Positions 19,447 to 28,970 of a DNA stretch of 64,000 bases are shown here, piece by piece. The position numbers were made by a program, and so were the translations under genes. Numbering within the stretch: position 1 is the stretch's first letter; each line of letters begins with the position of its first letter. Origin of the DNA: an uncultured Clostridia bacterium. Its GTDB lineage: Bacteria; Bacillota; Clostridia; TANB77; CAG-508. The stretch is taken from positions 1-64,000 of the forward strand of contig CAOSLI010000004.1 in assembly GCA_948524275.1 (NCBI GenBank). The letters run 5' to 3'. Below the pieces are notes generated by a model that worked only from the letters and a program-made list of their open reading frames with translations, was not told the DNA's origin and searched no databases.

Positions 19447-19977
19447 ATGAATTTAAACATAACAGGAAAAGATTTTGAATTAACAGATTCTATAAAAAAT
19501 TATATTGCAGAAAAGGTATCTAAATTATCAAAATATATTGGAGATGAATTTGACGCTACAGCTACCTTTAAGACTGAAGGTTCTGAACAAGTTGCTGAAA
19601 TTAGAGTTGTATTTGGTGGAGAAGTTATCAAGGCTGTCACAGCAAGTAAAGATTTATATTCTTCAATTGATAAAGATATTGACATATTAGAAGGACAAAT
19701 TAGAAAAAGCAAAACTAAGAAAGATAAACAAAATATGACTGACTCTATTAGGGTAAAACAAGCAGCTATGGATAGTGATGATGATATTGAGGGTGAAATT
19801 ATTAAAACAATTTATTATAGCATAAAACCACTTACTCCAGAAGATGCAAAACTTATCTTAGAGAGTGATCCCAAAAATAAATTTTTGCCATTTATAGATA
19901 TTGAAACTAACAAAGTTAATGTTATGTATAAATTGAAGGATGGAAAAAACTTTGGAATGTTAGAACCAGAAGCTTAA
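19447..19977 (+). CDS. hpf: Ribosome hibernation promoting factor, long form
   Basis: 176 residues from the ATG at 19447 (MNLNITGKDFELTDSIKNYI); an in-frame GTG at 19426 is less likely. The N-terminal S30AE/YfiA domain binds the 30S decoding site. The C-terminal domain (EIIKTIYYSIKPLTPEDAKLIL) mediates 100S dimer formation, as in long HPF of Firmicutes. GGGAG lies 11 bases before the ATG. It is monocistronic with its own terminator. Confidence 0.9.
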   Translation: MNLNITGKDFELTDSIKNYIAEKVSKLSKYIGDEFDATATFKTEGSEQVAEIRVVFGGEVIKAVTASKDLYSSIDKDIDILEGQIRKSKTKKDKQNMTDSIRVKQAAMDSDDDIEGEIIKTIYYSIKPLTPEDAKLILESDPKNKFLPFIDIETNKVNVMYKLKDGKNFGMLEPEA

Positions 19978-19982
19978 CTTGT

Positions 19983-20020
19983 AAAAGAACATTGTTTTCA
20001 CACAATGTTCTTTTATTTAG
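19983..20020 (+). terminator. Terminator of hpf
   Basis: A perfect 12-bp stem AAAAGAACATTG / CAATGTTCTTTT with an 8-base loop, followed by ATTTAG. Confidence 0.85.
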
Positions 20021-20095
20021 TTCATATAACTTTCAAAAACTTCCTAAAGCTCCTATATTTGTATATTTTTGGCGGATCTTATCTTTTAATTAGTA

Positions 20096-20124
20096 TTGAC
20101 TAAATCGTAATTTTAAGATACAAT
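20096..20124 (+). promoter_or_regulatory. Promoter of the clpE-like gene
   Basis: TTGACT (20096-20101), 17-base spacer, TACAAT (20119-20124), ending 24 bases before the ATG at 20149. This promoter supports the upstream start that includes the zinc-finger part before the frameshift. Confidence 0.65.
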
Positions 20125-20148
20125 ATTGCCTAGATTGGAGACAAAAAT

Positions 20149-22516
20149 ATGTTATGTTCAGAATGTAAAAAAAATGAGGCTGCTATCTTTGATAATGAAG
20201 TTTCAAAAGATGGCAAAATAAATCAAGTTCGGATATTGTTATGATTGCGCTAAGAAGAAAGGCATTCATGGTTCTGTTTCAAATGGTAACTTAAGCTTAT
20301 CAGAAGCAGACTTAAATAATATGTCAAATCAATTAAATAATATGCTTAAAGATTTATCTGAAAAGCTATCTGCTGATGAGATAAATCCAGAAGATATAGA
20401 TATTTCAGCAAGTATGAGTCCTATAGGAAATGAAGATGGCGAGAATATGCCTAATGGAGCAATGGGATTTGCAATTCCTATTGGTTCATTTTTCTCTAGT
20501 ATGTTTAACGGAAATGGTAACAATGCTAATAATACTTCTAGTTCAGTTGGTAATGAACGAAAGGCAGTTAAGACAGAAACAAATAGGCAGCCTAATAAAA
20601 AGTTAAAGACCCTAAATACTTATGGAACAAATTTAACTGCAAAAGCTAAAAATGGTCAAATAGATATGGTTATTGGTAGAGATAAAGAAATTGCAAGAAT
20701 TATTCAAATATTAAATAGAAGAACTAAAAATAATCCTTGTCTAATTGGTGAACCTGGTGTTGGTAAAACAGCTATTGCTCAAGGATTAGCACTTAGAATT
20801 GCAAGTGAAAATGTTCCTGCTAAATTATTAAGCAAAGAAGTTTATTTACTTGATATGACTGCAGTTGTTGCAGGAACTCAATTTAGAGGTCAGTTTGAAG
20901 CTAGAATGAAAAATATTATTGAAGAATGTAAGCAGGCTGGAAATATCATTTTAGTAATTGATGAGATACACAATATAATTGGTGTTGGCGATTCAGACCA
21001 TGCAACTAATGCTGCTAATATTTTAAAACCATCACTTGCTGATGGAACTATTCAACTTATTGGTACCACTACTTTAAATGAATATAGAAAGTATATCGAA
21101 AAAGACACAGCTTTAGAGAGAAGATTTCAACCTGTAATGGTTGAAGAGCCTTCTGTAAGTGATACTATAGATATCTTAAGAGGTATTAAGCATTATTATG
21201 AAAATTATCATAAGGTTACAATATCAAATGATATTATTGATAAATTAGTTCATTTATCTGAAAAATATATACATGATAGATTCTTACCAGATAAGGCTAT
21301 TGATGTTCTTGATGAAGCATGTTCTAGAATAAATCTAGATAATAAAGATTTATATAATCTTGAAATTCTAAAAAATAAATTAGCTGATGTTCAAGCCAAA
21401 AAAGAAGAAGCTGCTTCTGCTGATTCTACTGATGATTATAAAAAGGCAGCTGAACTAAAAATGCAAGAATGCAATCTTATTGACCAAATTAAAGCTATTG
21501 AAGATAAGATGGTTCCTAAGGAATTAACGCTAGAAGATATAGCAAAAGTTATAGAAAATTGGACTAAAATTCCTGTTCAGAAAATTACTGAAGAAGAAAC
21601 TAAAAAATTAATTTCATTAGAAGATAATCTTCATAAAAGAGTTATTGGTCAAAATGAAGCAGTTGAGGCAGTATCTCGTGCAATTAGAAGAAATCGTGCT
21701 GGTCTAAAAAGTACTAAAAGACCACCTTCATTTATATTTGTTGGTCCTACTGGTGTTGGAAAAACAGAACTTGCTAAGGCACTTAGTTACGAAATTTTTG
21801 GGAATGAAGATTCAATAATTAGAATTGATATGTCAGAATATATGGAAAGTAATTCTACTGCTAAGCTAATAGGTGCCCCTCCAGGATATGTTGGTTATGA
21901 TGAAGCAGGTAGGCTTACCGAAAAAGTAAAAAGACATCCATATTCAATAGTTCTTTTAGATGAAATTGAAAAGGCTCATAGTGATGTTTTTAATGTTTTA
22001 TTACAAGTTTTTGATGATGGAAGATTAACTGATTCTCAAGGCACTACTGTAAGTTTTGAAAATACTATTATCATTATGACATCTAATGCAGGGTCCGACT
22101 TAAATCAAAATTCTATTGGATTCGGAAAGACCTCAGAATTTAAAAAAGCTAAAATTCAAGATGCCCTTCGCGAAACATTTAGACCAGAGTTTTTAAATAG
22201 AATTGATGAAATTGTCGTATTCGATTCATTATCAAATGACGAGCTTACACAAATCATAGATTTAATGCTTGCAGATACTCAAAATGTGTTAAATGATAGA
22301 AATATTAAAATGTATGTATCTACTGAAGCTAAGGCTTATTTATTAGAAAAAGGAACTGATACAAAATATGGTGCAAGACCTTTAAGACGTGCTGTTCAAA
22401 GATATATTGAAGATGAACTTTCTGATATGATTTTAAAGTCACAACTAAAAAATGGTCAAAGAGTTTTTGTTGATTTAAAAGATAACAAATTAACATTCGA
22501 ATCAAAAAATAAATAG
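20149..22516 (+). CDS. clpE: ClpE-like AAA+ ATPase with N-terminal zinc finger, with a +1 frameshift at CGG-A
   Basis: The true start is the ATG at 20149 (TTGGAG ribosome site, promoter just upstream), encoding MLCSECKKNEAAIFD. Codon 28 is CGG (20230-20232) followed by A; in frame the peptide ends five codons later at TGA. Dropping C gives QV-GYCYDCAKKKG, completing a CxxC...CxxC zinc finger as in ClpE, and continues through two AAA+ modules (GEPGVGKT; GPTGVGKTE), a UVR-like coiled middle region and the C-terminal D2-small domain. The joined length is about 788 residues. ClpE acts as an unfoldase partner of ClpP in Firmicutes. A downstream start at 20321 would lose the zinc finger and has no ribosome site. 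Confidence 0.85.
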
Positions 22517-22525
22517 TCTATATAA

Positions 22526-22554
22526 TTGACAAATTATTTTCATTATATTAAGAT
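22526..22554 (+). promoter_or_regulatory. Promoter of pgsA
   Basis: TTGACA (22526-22531), 17-base spacer, TAAGAT (22549-22554), just before the AAGGAG ribosome site of pgsA. Confidence 0.5.
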
Positions 22555-22577
22555 AGTAACTAAATAAGGAGTATTAT

Positions 22578-23138
22578 ATGAAGTTTATTAAAATCGTACC
22601 AAATATCTTAACAGTAATTAGATTTATATTTGTACCATTTATAATTATAGCATTGGCATCTAATAATTATATTTTAGCATTAGTATTATTTAGTTTGTCA
22701 TCTCTTTCAGATATTTTAGATGGATTTATAGCAAGGAAATTTAATGCAATTTCTGACTTTGGAAAACTTATGGATCCTTTAGCAGATAAATTAACGCAAC
22801 TTTCAATTTTAGCTACATTAACTATTCAAAAAATTATCCCTTTATGGATAGTCATAGTTATGCTTTCTAAAGATTTGTTACTTATATGTGGTGCTTCATT
22901 TTTATATGGAAAGGATTTAGTTGTATCTAGTAAATGGTATGGAAAACTTGCTACTGTACTTTTATATTTAGCAGTTGTAAGTTCATTGTTTATTAAATTA
23001 TATGATTTATATAGATTTGATGTATTCATATATGCTTTAGCTATTTTCTTTGCAATGTGGGCTTTAGTTGGATATTTCAATTACTTTTACAAAAAAGGAT
23101 ATCTTCCTAATAAAGAAGATTTAAAAAAGAAATCATAA
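22578..23138 (+). CDS. pgsA: CDP-diacylglycerol-glycerol-3-phosphate 3-phosphatidyltransferase
   Basis: 186 residues with several membrane helices and the CDP-alcohol phosphotransferase signature D-x2-DG-x2-AR-x8-G-x3-D-x3-D (SDILDGFIARKFNAISDFGK and following LMDPLADK). It makes phosphatidylglycerophosphate, the first committed step to phosphatidylglycerol, in the membrane. AAGGAG seven bases before the ATG supports the start. It is followed by a terminator. Confidence 0.92.
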   Translation: MKFIKIVPNILTVIRFIFVPFIIIALASNNYILALVLFSLSSLSDILDGFIARKFNAISDFGKLMDPLADKLTQLSILATLTIQKIIPLWIVIVMLSKDLLLICGASFLYGKDLVVSSKWYGKLATVLLYLAVVSSLFIKLYDLYRFDVFIYALAIFFAMWALVGYFNYFYKKGYLPNKEDLKKKS

Positions 23139-23154
23139 TTGTTATAAATTATTT

Positions 23155-23198
23155 AAAGAGTATGCATAAGTACGCAGTACTTTTCATACTCTTTATTT
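23155..23198. terminator. Bidirectional terminator between pgsA and the BofC-like gene
   Basis: A 10-bp stem AAAGAGTATG / CATACTCTTT encloses a second 6-bp stem AAGTAC / GTACTT, followed by a T-run. Confidence 0.8.
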
Positions 23199-23213
23199 TA
23201 TATAAATTTGTTA

Positions 23214-23801
23214 TTATTCAAAATCTCCCAGCTTTTGTGATAGTTCTCTATCTCCATTTGCACGTATTCCTCTTTTTAATAGTTCCAAGTCTTCTTGTGG
23301 CAAATATTTAACCAAAGTGTCTGTTACTTCTTTTAGAGTTTCTTTATCTTCTCCATCTACTGTGTAAATTGCTATATATCCGTCCTTTTCTCTTATTACA
23401 TAATGCTTTTTACATATATCATTAACTTCTTTATATAATGTAATTTCGTCCGATTTAAAATTTTTCAAAGACCATTCAGGATATTGCTCTACAAAATAAT
23501 CTTCCTCTTTGTTTACATCTTGCATACTAATTGTTTCCTTTTTTACTTCAGCATGTCCACATTTATTATAATAAGTTTCAAATATTATACTGCTGTTAGG
23601 AGACGATTTTTCCTTAGCTGACCCTGCTTGTATTACATTTTTATTCTTATCTTCAGAATTCTTATAATCTTCTGCAATTTTTACTTCTTTTAATGTCGCT
23701 TCTTCTAGTTTATTATCATTAGCAACATGTATAATAATGCCCATTGTTACCCCTAAAATTATTGCTGCAAAAATATATCCTACTAAGATTGATTTCTTCA
23801 T
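23214..23801 (-). CDS. BofC-like sporulation protein
   Basis: 195 residues with one N-terminal membrane helix (about 5-25), a variable linker, and a C-terminal region resembling the BofC C-terminal domain (ETYYNKCGHAEVKKETI, IREKDGYIAIYTVDGEDKETLKEVTD, LPQEDLELLKRGI). In Bacillus BofC is a forespore regulator of SpoIVB signalling to the sigma-K checkpoint. Here the assignment rests on domain similarity only. It follows mltG (81-base gap) and probably shares its transcript. Confidence 0.65.
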   Translation of the reverse strand: MKKSILVGYIFAAIILGVTMGIIIHVANDNKLEEATLKEVKIAEDYKNSEDKNKNVIQAGSAKEKSSPNSSIIFETYYNKCGHAEVKKETISMQDVNKEEDYFVEQYPEWSLKNFKSDEITLYKEVNDICKKHYVIREKDGYIAIYTVDGEDKETLKEVTDTLVKYLPQEDLELLKRGIRANGDRELSQKLGDFE

Positions 23802-23882
23802 TCTCTCACCTCTTAGTAGGAATTATTTCCTATTTTTTACTATTTATACATAATAGATTAACCTGTCCCCAATGGTTGAAAT

Positions 23883-24962
23883 TTAGTAAGTATACCATAA
23901 ACCTTGTGATTTTAATGTTTCTATATTATTGTTATGACCTTGTACGTCTTTAGCAAAATTTACCTTTCCATTCTTGTCAGCTACAAAGTATAAGTAATTA
24001 TTTTGCTCAGGAGCAAATGCTGCTTCAATTGATTCTATTCCAACTGTAGATATTGGTCCAATTGGAAGTTTTCCTTCCATACGTGGTCCTCTAGTATTGT
24101 AAGGATTGTATCTATTTAATTCACTTTGATATAAATCTCTTTCACTCATATCTACTTTAATGGCATAATATGTTGTAACGTCACTTCCTAATGCCATATT
24201 TGCTTTTAGTCTATTATATATAACACCTGCTACTCCAGCTCTATCTTCAGCATTAGCTGCTTCCATTTCTGCAATTGATGCTACTGTTAATAATCTGTGA
24301 ATTGATGCTCCTGCATTTTCCATCTTTGTTTTATACTTTTCTAATTTTGTTCCCATTTGATCAAGCATTGCTTTGAATATTTGATCGACTGTTACATCTT
24401 TATTTACAAAATTATATGTGTCTGGAAATAAATATCCTTCTAATGGATAGTAAATATTCTCATCTTCAATCTCATCTGTTAAAAACCAGTATTTTGAAAT
24501 TAGAGATTTTATATACTGCTTGTCCTCTAGTTTATTAAAAACATCCTCCTCTGTGTTATTAGTTTTCTGTGCTATTGTTTTAGCTATCCATCTCATATTT
24601 TTTCCTTCTAAGAACGTAATATCTAATGAATCTGGATAGTAATCAGAACCTTTCTTTAGTGCTTCTATTATTTCATCTACACTCATATTCTTATCTAATT
24701 TATATGTGCCTGCTTGCATTCCTGATACCTTATTTAATTTGCTGTATATTTTAAATGTTAATGCACTTTTTATAATTCCCTTACTTTCAAGTACATCTGC
24801 TATTTGCGATGATGCCATACCTTTTCCAATTTCTACAACTACCTTTTCACTATTATTACTTACTGCTTTTAATGAATTGTTATAATAAAATATTGCTCCA
24901 CCAACAGCTATTGCTATTACTAAAATAATTATTATAACTACTATTATTATTGTTTTCTTCAT
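23883..24962 (-). CDS. mltG: Endolytic murein transglycosylase
   Basis: 359 residues with an N-terminal membrane helix (about 5-28), a LysM-like linker domain and the YceG catalytic domain. Family landmarks are the Glu in ASIAEMEAANAEDR, VAGVIYNRL, LGSDVTTYYAI, RGPRMEGKLPIGPIS and YLYFVADKNGKVNFA. It cleaves nascent glycan strands and so terminates peptidoglycan chain growth in the membrane. The usual catalytic Glu context (EKEA in many homologues) is EMEA here. Confidence 0.92.
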   Translation of the reverse strand: MKKTIIIVVIIIILVIAIAVGGAIFYYNNSLKAVSNNSEKVVVEIGKGMASSQIADVLESKGIIKSALTFKIYSKLNKVSGMQAGTYKLDKNMSVDEIIEALKKGSDYYPDSLDITFLEGKNMRWIAKTIAQKTNNTEEDVFNKLEDKQYIKSLISKYWFLTDEIEDENIYYPLEGYLFPDTYNFVNKDVTVDQIFKAMLDQMGTKLEKYKTKMENAGASIHRLLTVASIAEMEAANAEDRAGVAGVIYNRLKANMALGSDVTTYYAIKVDMSERDLYQSELNRYNPYNTRGPRMEGKLPIGPISTVGIESIEAAFAPEQNNYLYFVADKNGKVNFAKDVQGHNNNIETLKSQGLWYTY

Positions 24963-25017
24963 TCCAAATTCATTCCTTTCTCGCTACTGCAAATATTATT
25001 TTTCACCATATTTTCTA

Positions 25018-25248
25018 TTAAGCAACACTATCTCTATAATTTACTACTGAAATCTCTGTTGATAACATTTTTAATTGGTTCACTATTTTTTCTATGTTTT
25101 CTGATATTTCATCATCAAAATATTGTTCTCCACATTCGCTACATACTTTTGCTGGAACACTTTTTATAATAATTATTGTTTCTTCCAAATTGACTACATA
25201 ATTAACTTCTTTTTCAATTAGTTCACCACTACATTTAAAACATTTCAT
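25018..25248 (-). CDS. YgiT-type zinc-finger protein (MqsA-like antitoxin family)
   Basis: About 76 residues. Two Cys pairs (CFKC near the start and CSEC in the middle) form the YgiT/MqsA zinc-binding fold, and ISVVNYRDSVA ends the protein. The ATG at 25248 has GGAGG eight bases upstream; an earlier in-frame TTG is less likely. The ATG overlaps the stop of the DUF4258 gene (TGATG), so the two are translationally coupled. YgiT-type proteins next to DUF4258 proteins are a known toxin-antitoxin-like arrangement. There is no helix-turn-helix, so it is the zinc-finger half only. Confidence 0.75.
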   Translation of the reverse strand: MKCFKCSGELIEKEVNYVVNLEETIIIIKSVPAKVCSECGEQYFDDEISENIEKIVNQLKMLSTEISVVNYRDSVA

Positions 25249-25573
25249 CAATTCTTCCTCCTTAATTCCATATTATATTCCCATTTATCTTTATCTGGAT
25301 AATATGCTGTTATCATATATATTATATCTTCTCCTACTCCACAAACTATATGTAAAATTCTATTATTTAAATTGTATCCAAATATTAGACAACTAGGATA
25401 TGGATAATCATCATAATAACATTCAATTATTTTCCATTGCCCATAGCATACTTTATATCCTTTATCAAAATATTTCTTTTATCGATCCTATTTAAGCAAT
25501 GCTTTGTCCAAATTATTTTTCTATTTTTTGTGCATTCTCTTATAAAATCTATATTTAGTATCTTTCTATTCAA
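25248..25573 (-). pseudogene. DUF4258 (putative toxin-like) gene, broken by one missing A
   Basis: It starts at TTG 25573 with AGGAGG six bases upstream. It encodes IDFIRECTKNRKIIWTKHCLNR...DIKYAMGNGK and then hits a stop near 25435. Restoring one A in the A-run of GGAAAATAATTG continues into KIIECYYDDYPYPSCLIFGY...RILHIVCGVGEDIIYMITAYYPD, the rest of a DUF4258 domain, ending at TGA 25250-25248. The break is a homopolymer deletion, unlike the CGG-A sites elsewhere in the window. It may be a real inactivation or a sequencing error. Confidence 0.65.
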
Positions 25574-25652
25574 TCTTTACCTCCTAATTTTAGCATAAAA
25601 TCTATCACTTATGCAATTGTTTTTTATATTTTATTTAGAAATTTGGAATATA

Positions 25653-27788
25653 TTAGCTAGTGTTGAATCTTGTTTTTATTCTTATTTTGCCGGCTTTATT
25701 TACTTTAAGAGTTATCTCCCCATTTTGGTCAGTTCTATATACTTTTATATTTTTATTTTTTAGTCTTTCTATTACTTCATTATTGGGGTGATTAAACTTA
25801 TTATTTTCTCCTACTCCAATTAGAGCAAGCTTAGGATTTATGCAGTCTAGAAATCCCTCCGTTGTAGATGTTTTTGAACCATGGTGCCCAACTTTTAAAA
25901 TAGTTGACCCAAGTGTATTTAAATTTTTATATTCCTTTACAATTTGATTTTCTGCTATTTTCTCTATATCTCCAGTAAATAATATTTCTGTATTGTAATA
26001 TGTAAATTTACATACTATTGCATTATTGTTTAGTGGGTTGTCACTAATCAAATTATCTGTTGGATGTAAAATAGTGCATTTAAGATTTTGCACGCTAAAA
26101 TTATCTCCTTTTTGCACATATACAATATTAGTCTTTTTATTTTTGGCAATTGTTGTTATATCTCTATATAGCTTACTATCCTTTGCCTGATTTCCTATAA
26201 TTAAATTCTTAACCTTCATATTTTCTAAAATGTATATAGCTCCTTGGCAGTGGTCTGCGTCAAAATGTGACAGCATCATATAATCTAACACAGTTATTCC
26301 CTGATTCAACAAATATCTATGAAGCACGCTTTTTCCTACATCATATGATGAATTCATGCTTCCACCAGTGTCTATCATTATTGTTTTTCCTTTGTATCTT
26401 ATAAGTGTGCTATCTCCTTGTCCAACATCTATAAAATTTATAATTAGTTCTTCTTTAGCTGTGCTTACAAAATTAGTAATTCCAAAACTAAAGATCATGA
26501 AACAAGATAATAATATTGGTATTATTTTGTTTCTATATTTTATGCCTAAAAATATAATTAGATATATCGCCAAAACAATATAAACTACGTTTGTTGGTAC
26601 ATATACTTTGGATAATGGAATTTTAGAACAAAGCTTTGCTATTTTCATAAGGAATGTTAGACACAACTCTAACATGATAAAAACTGGTTTAATTTTTATG
26701 ATTATAGATATAAATTCTAATATAATTATAACGCCTAGAAGCCCTGATGCCAGTACATTTGATATTATAAATGTAAACGAAATAGTATTAAATTTCCATA
26801 TCATGACTGGCAGTATAATTACATTTGCTGATAAAGTTACACTTACTATTTTAGATTTTATTTTCTTTGAAAAAAATTTATAGAATGTTACTATTCCAAT
26901 TGCACCTGAATAGGACAGCATTAGCCCAATATCAAAGATTACATATGGATTATAAATTACCTGAATTAATAACGAAATACTTAGCGAGTTCCAAAAGTCA
27001 TTTCTCCTTTTTAGTATGCTTGCCAGTATTGTCATAACTGACATTATACCTGCTCTTGAAACAGATGGTGTATTTCCAGTTAAATTCATAAAAAATATTA
27101 TTGATACTATTGTAATAATTTGCTCTATTCTTTTATGATTTAATTTATTTCCTATCCAGGTTACAATTAATATTATATAAGAAAAATGTGCGCCAGAAAT
27201 TGCTAGCATATGTGTTAGATTTGAACCTTTAAAGTCTTCTTGTATATTGTCTGACAAATTCGATTTGTCTCCTACTAATAGTCCAATTGCAAGTTCGGCC
27301 TGGTTACTTTTCAGATTTTCCCTTAGTGTTTTCTTTATATGTTTTCTCACATTAACAATTGTATTCTTTTTATTTGATTTATTTATGTTTGATACTTTAC
27401 TTACTTTAAATATTCCATATATCTTCTTAGACTTTAAGTAAAGTGAATAATCAAAACCTCCGGAATTTCTTGCTTTTGTTGGCTCATTATATACAGCTTC
27501 AATCTTTATCATATCGCCATACTGAAATTGGCTATATTGCTCCTTATTTGTTCCTTTTTTATTTATGCTAATTATCTTTTTAGGAATGTAAATTAAAAAT
27601 TTTCTTCCATCTATTTTTGCTGTATATACATAATTATATTCTTTCTCTATAGGCTCACTTATAATCTCTGCTGTAAAAGTTCCGTCATATGGTCCGTCAT
27701 ATTTAAAAAAGGCTACACCCATGCTGTGTAGCCCAATTATAATCATTATAGTTATAATCGCAAGGACACACAAAATTCTATGCTTCAT
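25653..27788 (-). CDS. comEC: ComEC/Rec2-family DNA internalisation protein
   Basis: 711 residues: an N-terminal DUF4131-like region, the Competence membrane domain with about ten helices (LTHMLAISGAHFSY motif) and a C-terminal metallo-beta-lactamase-like domain (INFIDVGQGDSTLI, IDTGG, LSHFDADHCQGA, LKVGHHGSKTST). In transforming bacteria it forms the channel for single-stranded DNA uptake. Other com genes are not in the window. Complete and intact. Confidence 0.92.
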   Translation of the reverse strand: MKHRILCVLAIITIMIIIGLHSMGVAFFKYDGPYDGTFTAEIISEPIEKEYNYVYTAKIDGRKFLIYIPKKIISINKKGTNKEQYSQFQYGDMIKIEAVYNEPTKARNSGGFDYSLYLKSKKIYGIFKVSKVSNINKSNKKNTIVNVRKHIKKTLRENLKSNQAELAIGLLVGDKSNLSDNIQEDFKGSNLTHMLAISGAHFSYIILIVTWIGNKLNHKRIEQIITIVSIIFFMNLTGNTPSVSRAGIMSVMTILASILKRRNDFWNSLSISLLIQVIYNPYVIFDIGLMLSYSGAIGIVTFYKFFSKKIKSKIVSVTLSANVIILPVMIWKFNTISFTFIISNVLASGLLGVIIILEFISIIIKIKPVFIMLELCLTFLMKIAKLCSKIPLSKVYVPTNVVYIVLAIYLIIFLGIKYRNKIIPILLSCFMIFSFGITNFVSTAKEELIINFIDVGQGDSTLIRYKGKTIMIDTGGSMNSSYDVGKSVLHRYLLNQGITVLDYMMLSHFDADHCQGAIYILENMKVKNLIIGNQAKDSKLYRDITTIAKNKKTNIVYVQKGDNFSVQNLKCTILHPTDNLISDNPLNNNAIVCKFTYYNTEILFTGDIEKIAENQIVKEYKNLNTLGSTILKVGHHGSKTSTTEGFLDCINPKLALIGVGENNKFNHPNNEVIERLKNKNIKVYRTDQNGEITLKVNKAGKIRIKTRFNTS

Positions 27789-27869
27789 AAAATCCTTTCT
27801 GTGCCCCCGCTAGAAAATTCATAACATCTAATTATCTTTACTTATCTAAAATTATATCAATATTTATCA

Positions 27870-28799
27870 TTATTTCTTACTTGCCGATAAATAATCATTT
27901 TTTATATATGCCTTTATACCATTCCAAGTAACTTTATACCATCCATCTTGTTCTCCTGTTACTGTTACTGGTGTATTTTTTTCTATTCTATCAATTATAT
28001 CAGAAGTAGTATTTGCATATCTTCTAATATTGACTGCCTCAGTATTTACATACATTGTTTTTGGAAATTGGCTGTTGCTATTTGATGAGTTTCCCTCATC
28101 TCCATTTGACGTTTGTGAACCAATAGTACTATTATCTACACTTACATTTGTGTTATTGTTTGTCACCTGATTTTGTACACTATTAGTTGTTGTGTTTTCA
28201 TTTGTCTCATTTTGTTGTGGTAATGTGTTCTCTAGTACATTATTACCTTGATTTCCTTGTGGTTCAGTCAATTGGTTCTTTCCACCTTTAACTTTGCTAG
28301 AAATTACCCAACCTAATTTATCTTCTGACTGAATATATTTCCAATTGCCATTTTCAGAAATAATAGTAATCTTTGTATTTGCTTTTATCTTAGATATTTT
28401 TGTAGAATTTATAAGTGGTAGTACATATACATCTGCATCTGAGATCATTTTACAGTCATCTGAACCCTCACCTTGTGGCTCATTTTCAGACTTACCTGTT
28501 GTAACTCCTGCCTCACCTGTTGTTGTTCCTGTTTGCGTTTCAGGATTTATATCGACATACTCATTCTTTACATATCCACTTAAGTTTTCATATGTAATCT
28601 TGTACCATCCATCTTGTTCCTCTACTATATTTACAGTTACACCCTTATCTAATTTCTTTAGTATGTTTGTATCTACAGTACTTGCCCCGTCTCTTAAGTT
28701 AAGTCTTGGAGTGTTAACTGTACCTGTTTTAGCTAAAACTGTACCTGCAAAGATTGTCATAATCAATACAATTATACTTGTTATTATTATCTTTTTCAT
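27870..28799 (-). CDS. Secreted protein with three SH3b domains
   Basis: 309 residues: a signal peptide (about 1-23), an SH3_3 domain (about 24-85, RLNLRDGAST...QDGWYKITY), a degenerate second SH3 (about 115-175), an Asn/Thr-rich low-complexity linker (about 180-240) and a third SH3 (about 245-307, VNIRRYANTTSD...QDGWYKVTW). Bacterial SH3 domains bind peptidoglycan cross-bridges. With no enzymatic domain it is probably a wall-binding accessory protein. It is upstream of comEC in the same direction. Confidence 0.85.
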   Translation of the reverse strand: MKKIIITSIIVLIMTIFAGTVLAKTGTVNTPRLNLRDGASTVDTNILKKLDKGVTVNIVEEQDGWYKITYENLSGYVKNEYVDINPETQTGTTTGEAGVTTGKSENEPQGEGSDDCKMISDADVYVLPLINSTKISKIKANTKITIISENGNWKYIQSEDKLGWVISSKVKGGKNQLTEPQGNQGNNVLENTLPQQNETNENTTTNSVQNQVTNNNTNVSVDNSTIGSQTSNGDEGNSSNSNSQFPKTMYVNTEAVNIRRYANTTSDIIDRIEKNTPVTVTGEQDGWYKVTWNGIKAYIKNDYLSASKK

Positions 28800-28909
28800 A
28801 AAATATGTTCCCTTCTTATGATTTATTTTATAATTTTATTACATCTGTCTACATGTTTCTTGTAAATATCTCTAATTGTGCTTTTATTCTATCACATAAC
28901 AGCAACAAA

Positions 28910-28947
28910 ATAAAGTATTTTGAATAAATTTTCAAAATACTTTATTT
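28910..28947 (-). terminator. Terminator after the DUF975 gene
   Basis: A long AT-rich hairpin (AAATAAAGTATTTTGA with TTTCAAAATACTTTATTTT) lies after the DUF975 stop at 28971. The T-run is on both sides. Confidence 0.65.
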
Positions 28948-28970
28948 TAATTCATTAATTTAATATTTAA

